Positions 1-5,039 of a DNA stretch of 7,680 nucleotides are shown piece after piece. The position numbers and the translations under genes are program-made. Position 1 is the stretch's first letter; each line of letters begins with the position of its first letter. The notes below the pieces were generated by a model that saw nothing but the letters and a program-made list of their open reading frames with translations, searched no databases and was not told where the DNA came from. Source of the stretch: an uncultured Clostridia bacterium. Lineage in GTDB: Bacteria; Bacillota; Clostridia; HGM11514. The stretch lies in contig CABSMD010000121.1 in NCBI GenBank assembly GCA_902478725.1, positions 1 to 7,680 on the forward strand, in the 5' to 3' direction.

Positions 1-50
1 CCCTAATATCATAAAGACTTGAGGCACAATATAAAAATAAATAAAGCAAC

Positions 51-79
51 TTGACAAATTCGACATTAAAATTTAGAGT
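51..79 (+). promoter_or_regulatory. Candidate sigma-A promoter of the 156-1028 gene
   Basis: A perfect -35 box TTGACA lies at 51-56. With a 17-bp spacer the -10 position is TAGAGT (74-79), which matches TATAAT at four of six positions. TATAAG at 79-84 is a better -10 by sequence but would need a 22-bp spacer. Transcription would begin around 86-92, just before the palindrome at 94-112. The -35 is convincing and the -10 is not. Confidence 0.5.
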
Positions 80-93
80 ATAAGAAACAAGAA

Positions 94-112
94 TATTCGC
101 CTTAGGCGAATA
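94..112. promoter_or_regulatory. 19-bp palindrome, candidate operator
   Basis: The sequence TATTCGCCTTAGGCGAATA is a perfect inverted repeat with 9-bp arms around one central base. It lies just downstream of the candidate promoter and about 29 bp before the ribosome binding site of the 156-1028 gene, which is a classic place for a repressor to act. CGCCTTA is also found in one arm of the hairpin after that gene (1057-1063). The binding protein is unknown. A short hairpin in the mRNA leader is the alternative reading. Confidence 0.45.
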
Positions 113-155
113 AGGCGCAGAACGAGAAATCTGAAATCATAAAGGAGGATCTACA

Positions 156-1028
156 TTGAAAGCTATTTTGAAGTTTATGTTACTGGTGTTTCTTTATTCT
201 ACAGTATTTATGGTTGCCAATGCCTTAATACCCTTTTCTGCACAAATGCAAGCTCTAAACGTCCCAGCTACTGACGTAATGGCCAGCTTGATGAAGATCC
301 CACCAATGGTGATAGACACGGTGTGGATCATGGCGGCAATATGCTTTGTCGTAAAACACGCAAATAAAAATGGGATCCCGCTTGTACTAACGGTGGCCGG
401 TGTCATATTCTTTGTACAAACCTTTATGACACAAATAGAAACCCTGCTGTTTGGCGGTTCGTTTGCAATAACTACGGTCGATATTCTGCTTATCATGGCG
501 GCCGGTATATTCCCTGTCGCGGCGGTTACGCCTCTTGCGGTTAAATTCTTTGCAAATAAAGAAATGGTATCCATACATGACGGGATCGGCGTTTCAACTC
601 TTGTCCGTATACTGTCCCTGGGCGGTATTTATCTCGTTTTATATATGTTGTTTGGTTATTTTATCGCATGGCAGTTTGAAGCAGTCCGTTTGTTCTATAC
701 AGGAACTGCGGCAAAGCCCACCCTTTTGGGGCAATTAGCGATAAATTTCCATACTAATCCCATCATCTATCCATTCCAGTTGATCCGGGGAATGCTGTTT
801 GCATCGGCCATGCTCCCTATTCGGAGGCTCATGACAAACCGCAAGGATTTTATGATGAGTACATTTTTCCTCTTTATATGTCCGGCGATTGTATTGGTTG
901 TGCCCAATTTTTTGATGCCGGATGCGGTTCGGGTTGCACACCTAATCGAAATGTCTGTCTCTATGGCATTGTTCGCGGTGATAACAGGGTTCATGCTTTG
1001 GGAAAAGCGTGATGATAAACATGTGTAA
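156..1028 (+). CDS. Polytopic integral membrane protein of unknown function
   Basis: I do not recognise this 290-residue protein. It starts with TTG at 156, preceded by a near-ideal AAAGGAGG (141-148) seven bases upstream. Hydrophobicity suggests about eight membrane segments, near residues 5-25, 47-66, 73-93, 104-130, 151-172, 203-222, 233-251 and 261-282, with a short charged tail (EKRDDKHV). There is no signal peptide, ATP-binding motif or recognisable transporter signature. The polar run QTFMTQIET (88-96), at the end of the third segment, is unusual for a membrane helix and could line a channel or active site. A basic loop RRLMTNRK (223-230) is probably cytoplasmic. The gene appears monocistronic, with its own promoter, leader palindrome and downstream hairpin. 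It is visibly AT-richer and uses ATA more often than the genes after 2030, which hints at a different origin. It could be a small permease, a membrane enzyme or a sensor. Confidence 0.85.
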   Translation: MKAILKFMLLVFLYSTVFMVANALIPFSAQMQALNVPATDVMASLMKIPPMVIDTVWIMAAICFVVKHANKNGIPLVLTVAGVIFFVQTFMTQIETLLFGGSFAITTVDILLIMAAGIFPVAAVTPLAVKFFANKEMVSIHDGIGVSTLVRILSLGGIYLVLYMLFGYFIAWQFEAVRLFYTGTAAKPTLLGQLAINFHTNPIIYPFQLIRGMLFASAMLPIRRLMTNRKDFMMSTFFLFICPAIVLVVPNFLMPDAVRVAHLIEMSVSMALFAVITGFMLWEKRDDKHV

Positions 1029-1052
1029 CATTTGGTTTATCGAGCGGATCTG

Positions 1053-1081
1053 AGTACGCCTTATTGGGTAAAAGGCGTACT
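1053..1081 (+). terminator. Hairpin after the membrane-protein gene, probable terminator
   Basis: AGTACGCCTT (1053-1062) and AAGGCGTACT (1072-1081) form a perfect 10-bp stem with a 9-nt loop, 24 bp after the stop codon. The following bases (TAATCATTTTGCTGTTTT) are T-rich but interrupted, so termination may be imperfect. Confidence 0.5.
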
Positions 1082-1093
1082 AATCATTTTGCT

Positions 1094-1167
1094 GTTTTCA
1101 ATTGTGGCAAGCAGGGCATAACGGTACACACCGTTGTGCGTTTGCCCATTTTCTGCTATGCGAAAAC
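1094..1167. repeat. Nested inverted repeat, possible dispersed intergenic element
   Basis: Four pairs of complementary arms nest around one centre: GTTTTC/GAAAAC (1094-1099 with 1162-1167), AGCA/TGCT (1110-1113 with 1154-1157), GGGCA/TGCCC (1114-1118 with 1143-1147) and AACGGT/ACCGTT (1120-1125 with 1130-1135, loop ACAC). The result is a roughly 74-nt imperfect hairpin or cruciform. Open frames on both strands cross it but look nothing like proteins. My impression, from memory only, is that similar sequence recurs between genes in gut Clostridia. No second copy is present in this window. Confidence 0.4.
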
Positions 1168-1235
1168 TGTTCAAACCGCTTGTAGGGAGCCGCCCCCCAA
1201 TCCCCCGACAAGGGTCGTTTTTGATGCCTTGCGAA

Positions 1236-1253
1236 CGCTTCACAAGTGAAGCG
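1236..1253. repeat. Short perfect hairpin CGCTTCAC-AA-GTGAAGCG
   Basis: Eight-base arms (1236-1243 and 1246-1253) are separated by only two bases. It lies inside the gene-free stretch, next to other GC-rich repeat-like sequence, and belongs to no coding region. It has no T-tract, so it is not a terminator. It is probably part of the same intergenic repeat mosaic as 1094-1167. Confidence 0.4.
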
Positions 1254-1351
1254 GCTACGCGCCCTTGCAAGCGCTGAATACGGGAAACTTGACCAGCTGG
1301 AGAGAAGTATGCTCACAGCGTTCGGCAGGACGTGCATCCGCGCGTGAAAAC

Positions 1352-1391
1352 AGCCCCGGCATGAGACGGGTTTCAGTTTCACGCCGGGGCT
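1352..1391 (-). terminator. GC-rich hairpin, terminator-like on the minus strand
   Basis: AGCCCCGGC (1352-1360) and GCCGGGGCT (1383-1391) form a perfect 9-bp stem. Read on the minus strand it is followed by GTTTTCA, a short U-run, so it could end a minus-strand transcript. On the plus strand there is no T-tract. GCGTGAAA (1342-1349) can pair instead with TTTCACGC (1377-1384), which overlaps the 3' arm, so two folds compete. There is no obvious minus-strand gene for it to terminate, only the possible RNA near 1398-1525. Confidence 0.3.
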
Positions 1392-1397
1392 ATCATT

Positions 1398-1525
1398 CAG
1401 AACAATAGAAACCTGTTTCCGGGGGTACAGGTGAAAGGATATAGGCCCCCTCGATTCTGCGTCCGCAGAGGCTCGTTCTATCAGGGGTTGGGAGGTCCTA
1501 TTTTTCCGCTTTCGCAGTCGGTTCT
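1398..1525. other. Rod-like structured segment, possible small RNA of unknown class
   Basis: No protein is credible here, but complementary segments nest: CAGAAC with GTTCT (1398-1403, 1521-1525), GAAAGGA with TCC..TTTC (1433-1439, 1506-1513), ATAGG with CCTAT (1441-1445, 1497-1501), CCCC with GGGG (about 1446-1449, 1484-1487) and TCTGCG with CGCAGA (1456-1461, 1464-1469). A competing arrangement has ACCTGT/ACAGGT (1411-1416, 1427-1432) with GGGGG (1421-1425) in its loop facing CCCCC (1446-1450), a pseudoknot-like pairing. The rod with internal bubbles recalls the 6S RNA architecture, but I see no conserved 6S sequence. The strand is undetermined. It could be simple repeat DNA. Confidence 0.25.
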
Positions 1526-1894
1526 TTACTCCGCGTCATCCCTCTCGTAGATAGGAGACGGCTTATTACATACAAAACGTCGGCGCGAGGGTTCCCATTT
1601 TGCAGGCGAGAAAATCCCGCCCAACTTTACAAAAGTATGTTGTAAGAACTTTTACCACAGAACGGGGACGATACGCGCAAACCTGCATGAAATTAGGAAA
1701 TTTCGCATGGTGGTATAAAGTCTTATAAGGTCTGTTGAGCTGTTTTTTACTATTTGGGCAATAAAAAATAGAATATTGCCGATCCTTCATGATTTGGAAA
1801 CACAGTTAAGGGCATCCTAATAAACAAGTTGGTTATTTAATGAAATGTTAATATTTGATTTAGAGAAAAGCAACGCAAGGGTTGTAAGATAGAG

Positions 1895-2004
1895 TTGTAC
1901 CGAAAATAAACGTTTATTTCCATGGCGGCATGACCCGCCGGGGGAGCCGGAATTTTTCTCCGCCTACAGACAATTTGGCGGAGAAAACGAGGCGGGCGGT
2001 ACAA
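1895..2004 (+). promoter_or_regulatory. Structured 5' leader upstream of the secreted-protein gene
   Basis: Exact complementary segments nest across about 110 nt: TTGTACCG with CGGTACAA (1895-1902, 1997-2004), CCCGCC with GGCGGG (1934-1939, 1991-1996), and an 11-bp inner stem TTTTCTCCGCC/GGCGGAGAAAA (1954-1964, 1977-1987, 12-nt loop). The two 3' strands 1991-1996 and 1997-2004 are contiguous. On the 5' side they are separated by a branch containing the 16-bp palindrome AAATAAACGTTTATTT (1904-1919). The fold ends 10 nt before the GAGGAGG ribosome binding site. This resembles a riboswitch-like or protein-binding leader, but I cannot match it to a known class. Whether it is transcribed depends on a promoter I could not identify. 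Confidence 0.4.
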
Positions 2005-2029
2005 TTCTTAATTTGAGGAGGCAGAAGGT

Positions 2030-3292
2030 ATGAAATTTGGAAAAAAGGCGGCGTCGCTGTGTGCATTGGTCATTGGCGTTTGTCTGCTGGCGACATCGGC
2101 ATTCGCCGACGTGATGCTCGGCTCTGGCTATAACAGCTTAAAGGATGCTGCAAAGAGCACGGCGGCCCAGTTATCCGACGGGATCGACAACTTCACAGGT
2201 AGTACGACGATGGCGCTGAAGGTGGACGGCAAGGTGGTAGAACAGTCGGATTCCACGATGAAGTATGATAACAAAAACATGCGTATGGAATCGACCGAGT
2301 CGCACATCTCTGTGGACAAGGACGCCGAGGGTACGAACTATTATTACCGTGACGGCGAGAAGTATATCAACAAAAACAGCGGCGATGAGACCTACTATTT
2401 AGCCCGTAAGACGCCCGGCATCGAGTATGGCTTCAGCGACGGCAAGATGATCAACAATCCCTTTGAAGAGGAAGAGGCCAAGGACGTCGAAAAGGTGATC
2501 GACGCATTCGTCGGCAGCCTCAAGGATGTTGTGCAGGTCGAGGAGACCGACGGTAAGAAGATGTATGTCGCCAACCTGACCCAGGCGCAGATCCCGGCGT
2601 TTGCCAACGCCCTGGTCTCCTTCGGCGTAAAGTATTCCTTTATGGACAGCTACCATACCGACCGCTACGGTATTCCGGCGCTGACCGAGGATATTTATGT
2701 AAAGGAAGGTTCCGCTAAGGCGATTGAAAATGAAAACGGCATCATCGACAGCGTGGTCGGCAGCGTGACCCTGACCGGTACCGACAAAGACGGTGTGGCA
2801 CACGAGATTGTGGTTGAAGTATCGGCAGCATTGACCGATATCAACAGCACCGTTGTCACCGAGCCGGACCTCACCGGCAAGAAGGTGGAGGAAGGCAACG
2901 CGACCAGTCGTGAGTTTGACACGCGCTTCGTCGGCACATATAAGAACAACATCACAAAGATGAACGAAGCCGGCATCGAAAAGACCGGCGAGCGGGTAGT
3001 GGAGATTACCTCGGTCACAAACGAGGGCCTGGCCGGACGGTATTATGAGACACGCACCGACGGTGAGACGCCGCTGTCATTCGACTTTACTCTCGCGTTT
3101 GACGATGAGAATTACAACAACCGGTTTGCTTATACCGACGCCGAGGGCAATGAATACGGCGGTATGATCCACCGCAATTCCGGCGACGGCTCCACCATCA
3201 TGTTCGAGATCGGTGTGAAGGATGAACCGTACGGCGGTTACAGCGTCCACAGCGAGAACTATAACAACAGCTTTGCAAGGGTTTTTGAGTAA
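2030..3292 (+). CDS. Secreted protein of unknown function
   Basis: A 420-residue exported protein. The N-terminus is a clear type I signal peptide: KKAAS basic start, hydrophobic core 9-20, and likely cleavage after AFA at residue 26. Cys18 is not in a lipobox (V at -1), so it is probably not a lipoprotein. The mature part is acidic, lacks cysteine and membrane segments, and alternates hydrophobic and polar residues in a beta-rich manner. Residues 27-280 carry many Y/K/D-rich strands (NYYYRDGEKY near 103-112). A C-terminal part (about 295-420) contains the motif ENYNNxF twice, at 360-366 and 409-415. The start ATG has GAGGAGG (2015-2021) eight bases upstream. It lies just before an ABC exporter and two-component pair, which suggests a role in the same envelope or antimicrobial response, for example ligand binding. 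I recognise the general look from other Clostridia but can name no family or activity. Confidence 0.88.
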   Translation: MKFGKKAASLCALVIGVCLLATSAFADVMLGSGYNSLKDAAKSTAAQLSDGIDNFTGSTTMALKVDGKVVEQSDSTMKYDNKNMRMESTESHISVDKDAEGTNYYYRDGEKYINKNSGDETYYLARKTPGIEYGFSDGKMINNPFEEEEAKDVEKVIDAFVGSLKDVVQVEETDGKKMYVANLTQAQIPAFANALVSFGVKYSFMDSYHTDRYGIPALTEDIYVKEGSAKAIENENGIIDSVVGSVTLTGTDKDGVAHEIVVEVSAALTDINSTVVTEPDLTGKKVEEGNATSREFDTRFVGTYKNNITKMNEAGIEKTGERVVEITSVTNEGLAGRYYETRTDGETPLSFDFTLAFDDENYNNRFAYTDAEGNEYGGMIHRNSGDGSTIMFEIGVKDEPYGGYSVHSENYNNSFARVFE

Positions 3293-3331
3293 AATTAGTA
3301 AAAGCTTTGAAGTAAATTTCCTTTCCATTTG

Positions 3332-3361
3332 AAGACAGCCGGGCGGTACGTTCGTTATAAT
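3332..3361 (+). promoter_or_regulatory. Promoter of the ABC exporter genes
   Basis: A perfect -10 box TATAAT (3356-3361) lies 18 bp after AAGACA (3332-3337), which matches TTGACA at four of six positions. Transcription would start near 3368, giving a leader of about 118 nt before the TTG start at 3486. Seven-base inverted repeats CCTTTCC (3320-3326) and GGAAAGG (3365-3371) bracket the promoter and could be regulator contacts. No terminator separates it from the 2030 gene, so read-through is also possible. Confidence 0.6.
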
Positions 3362-3411
3362 AAGGGAAAGGCAATTGCTTGGATAACCAAAATTTTTGGC
3401 AAATGCAGAGG

Positions 3412-3475
3412 ATTCTTCCCTGCCTCCCACCCCCGAGAGGTACGGGAAGAATTTCTGTGTTTCACATTCAGGAGG
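3412..3475 (+). promoter_or_regulatory. Leader hairpin with possible anti-Shine-Dalgarno segment
   Basis: ATTCTTCCC (3412-3420) and GGGAAGAAT (3444-3452) form a perfect 9-bp stem, with CCTC/GAGG (3423-3426, 3437-3440) possibly stacked inside. The CCTCC at 3423-3427 is also exactly complementary to the GGAGG (3471-3475) of the ATPase ribosome binding site, so two folds could expose or hide that site. There is no T-tract after the stem, which argues for translational rather than transcriptional control. This is inferred from complementarity only. Confidence 0.35.
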
Positions 3476-3485
3476 TGCAAGGTAT

Positions 3486-4211
3486 TTGGACCGCGCAATC
3501 GTAATTGAACATTTGACAAAAATGTATAAGAACAACAGAGGAATTTCGGACATCAATATTGAAATAAACCCAGGTGAGATTTTTGGGTTTCTGGGGCCGA
3601 ACGGCGCAGGGAAAACCACGGCGATGAAGATTATGACCGGGCTGATGCACGCGGACAGGGGAGATGTGCGTATCTATGGCTACAGTATCTCCCGCGACTA
3701 TGAAAAGGCGATGCGCAACGTTGGCTGTATCATTGAAAACGTCGCGCTGTTTCCCTATCTCACCGCGTATGAAAACCTCAAGCTGTGCGCTAGGTTTTAT
3801 GACGATGTAGACGACAAGCGGATCGACCGCTGTTTATATATCACCGACATGCTTAAGTACAAAAACGAGAAGGTCAAAAACTACTCCCTCGGTATGCGCC
3901 AGAGAACGGGGATCGCGATGGCGATACTTTCCAATCCGAAGGTGCTGATCCTCGACGAACCCTTAAACGGGATGGACGTCGAGGGTATGGTGGAGATCCG
4001 CAAGCTGGTGGCCTCCATGGCGGAGGAGTTCGGCACCACCTTCTTTATTTCCAGCCACCTCATCCACGATGTGGAGCTGACCTGTAACAAGATCGGCGTC
4101 CTATACGAGGGCCGGCTGCTGAGCGTAAAACCGACTGAGGAGATTTTAAAGAGCTATTCCTCATTGGAAAACTATTATTTGAGTGAGGTGGATCTGAGTG
4201 TCAAGTCTTAA
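3486..4211 (+). CDS. ABC transporter ATP-binding protein, BcrA-like
   Basis: A cytoplasmic ATPase that would power export through the permease encoded next. The 241-residue form (TTG start) begins as family members usually do and is preceded by AGGAGG (3470-3475). An in-frame TTG at 3396 would add 30 residues unlike the family and has no ribosome binding site. Motifs in order: Walker A GPNGAGKTT (37-45), the Q-loop region with the IIENVALFPYLT pattern typical of bacitracin-type (BcrA) ATPases, which have Glu84 where Gln is usual, signature YSLGMRQR (133-140), Walker B VLILDEP (153-159) and H-loop His191. The last codons overlap the permease start by 14 bp, implying translational coupling. BcrA-type pairs export peptides and other amphipathic compounds. 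Lantibiotic-immunity, bacitracin-type and sodium/drug exporters are all possible, so the substrate is open. Confidence 0.93.
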   Translation: MDRAIVIEHLTKMYKNNRGISDINIEINPGEIFGFLGPNGAGKTTAMKIMTGLMHADRGDVRIYGYSISRDYEKAMRNVGCIIENVALFPYLTAYENLKLCARFYDDVDDKRIDRCLYITDMLKYKNEKVKNYSLGMRQRTGIAMAILSNPKVLILDEPLNGMDVEGMVEIRKLVASMAEEFGTTFFISSHLIHDVELTCNKIGVLYEGRLLSVKPTEEILKSYSSLENYYLSEVDLSVKS

Positions 4212-4944
4212 AGCGGCGTATATGAATGAAATCTATAAAATATCAAAGAAGAAAAAGTTGGTCGTGGCGGCACTTTTGTCCATTGCCGCGGTGTTTGTCG
4301 CGGCGCTGATTGTGACGGTGTTCCACAACTTCACCGGCGTCAAGATCACCGGAAGCTCCGAATTTGCTATACTGGTGCTATCGGTGCTGATTTACACCCT
4401 GATCCCGCTGTTTACCGCATTTGTCTGCATCGACATGATCAACGGCGAATGGGGCGGGGAGAAAACCATCAAGCTGACCCTTACACAGCCGGCCTCACGA
4501 TTGAAAGTCTACACGTCGAAGATGTTGGCTGCGGCGACCTTTATTTTAGGCAACCTGCTGTTTGTGATGGTGGTCGCGATCATCGGTTCGTTCTTTGTCA
4601 AAAACAGTATGCTCTCGATTGGCAGCGTCGTCGCGGCCTATCTGGCCTCCTTCTTCCCGCTGCTGATCTTCGCGCTGTTTGTGATGGTGGTCTCCAACCT
4701 CGCGCGCGGCAGTGCCAGCGCGTTTTTGATCACGGTGGTGGCCTTTTTGGCGCTCAACGGCCTGGGGCTCATGTTCCCGACCTACCAGAGCTTTCTGTTC
4801 ACCGCCACTTTCGATTGGTACACCCTATTTATTGGAAGCTTTATTAATGTCCACAAGATATTGCGGGTGTTTTTCATCATAGCCGGCTATGGGGTCACCC
4901 TCTTTTCGCTGGGCTATTTCCTGTTTGAACGCAAGGACGTGTAG
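4198..4944 (+). CDS. ABC-2 type transporter permease
   Basis: The 248-residue membrane partner of the preceding ATPase, forming the export channel. About six membrane segments are visible near residues 21-42, 57-80, 110-134, 141-167, 172-194 and 224-243, after a lysine-rich cytoplasmic start (KISKKKK). The loop GEWGGEKTIKLTLTQPASR (83-101) matches the conserved ABC-2 region where permeases of this type read roughly GTIK-LLL-PxSR and contact the ATPase. The C-terminal YFLFERKDV is also a common family ending. The GTG start has GAGGTG (4185-4190) seven bases upstream, inside the ATPase gene. The ATG at codon 9 is a less likely alternative. There is no large extracellular domain, so it is not a BceB-type permease. 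The most likely role is homodimeric, in a BcrAB/YxlFG-like exporter. Confidence 0.92.
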   Translation: MSSLKAAYMNEIYKISKKKKLVVAALLSIAAVFVAALIVTVFHNFTGVKITGSSEFAILVLSVLIYTLIPLFTAFVCIDMINGEWGGEKTIKLTLTQPASRLKVYTSKMLAAATFILGNLLFVMVVAIIGSFFVKNSMLSIGSVVAAYLASFFPLLIFALFVMVVSNLARGSASAFLITVVAFLALNGLGLMFPTYQSFLFTATFDWYTLFIGSFINVHKILRVFFIIAGYGVTLFSLGYFLFERKDV

Positions 4945-4974
4945 GCAGAAGACTTTTAATGGAAAACCAAAATT

Positions 4975-5022
4975 GGCGCTTACACGGCCCGCAGTAAGCG
5001 CCCCAAAGATGCCGGCGGGCCG
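4975..5022 (+). promoter_or_regulatory. Candidate H-type RNA pseudoknot before the kinase gene
   Basis: GGCGCTTAC (4975-4983) pairs perfectly with GTAAGCGCC (4994-5002). The loop segment CGGCCCGC (4985-4992) pairs perfectly with GCGGGCCG (5015-5022). The geometry is a 9-bp stem, 1-2 nt loop, 7-8-bp stem, 1-nt junction and 12-nt loop, standard for an H-type pseudoknot. Its 3' edge abuts the weak ribosome binding site GGAAAGG (5022-5028) of the histidine kinase gene. There is no T-tract, so it is not a terminator. A role in setting kinase translation is inference. Confidence 0.45.
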
Positions 5023-5039
5023 GAAAGGCGATTTGTTCT

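Larger units (their letters stand above)
1029..2029. other. About 1 kb without a credible gene
   Basis: Between the membrane protein and the secreted protein no reading frame on either strand has both a ribosome binding site and a protein-like composition. The stretch holds the hairpin at 1053-1081, repeat-like structures at 1094-1167, 1236-1253 and 1352-1391, and the possible RNA at 1398-1525. It also holds smaller inverted repeats at 1627-1645 (TTACAA/TTGTAA), 1686-1709 (CATGAAATT with AATTTCgCATG) and 1757-1780 (GGCAATA/TATTGCC). Last comes the structured leader of the next gene (1895-2004). Nothing specific was recognised in 1781-1894, and no convincing promoter for the 2030 gene was found. 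Confidence 0.6.

Noticed and set aside
1098..1382. A 94-residue open frame on the minus strand, with others on both strands across 1061-1270
   Set aside because: These frames run through palindromic repeat sequence, lack ribosome binding sites and give implausible proteins.
1094..1396. CRISPR array or insertion sequence
   Set aside because: There are no regularly spaced direct repeats and no transposase. The repeats are inverted and unequal.
1566..1790. A 74-residue open frame on the minus strand
   Set aside because: It has no good ribosome binding site, a Cys/Tyr/Phe-rich composition unlike a folded protein, and crosses several inverted repeats. It is more likely an accidental frame in repeat-like DNA.
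3396..3485. Upstream TTG at 3396 as the ATPase start
   Set aside because: It has no ribosome binding site, adds 30 residues not typical of the family, and would translate through the leader hairpin. The TTG at 3486 with AGGAGG is better supported.
4449..4847. A 132-residue alternative-frame ORF inside the permease gene
   Set aside because: It is a shadow of the permease. The permease frame has the membrane segments, family loop and ribosome binding site.
4975..5002. Intrinsic terminator after the permease
   Set aside because: The 9-bp stem is followed by CCAAAGATG rather than a T-tract, so read-through into the kinase gene is expected.
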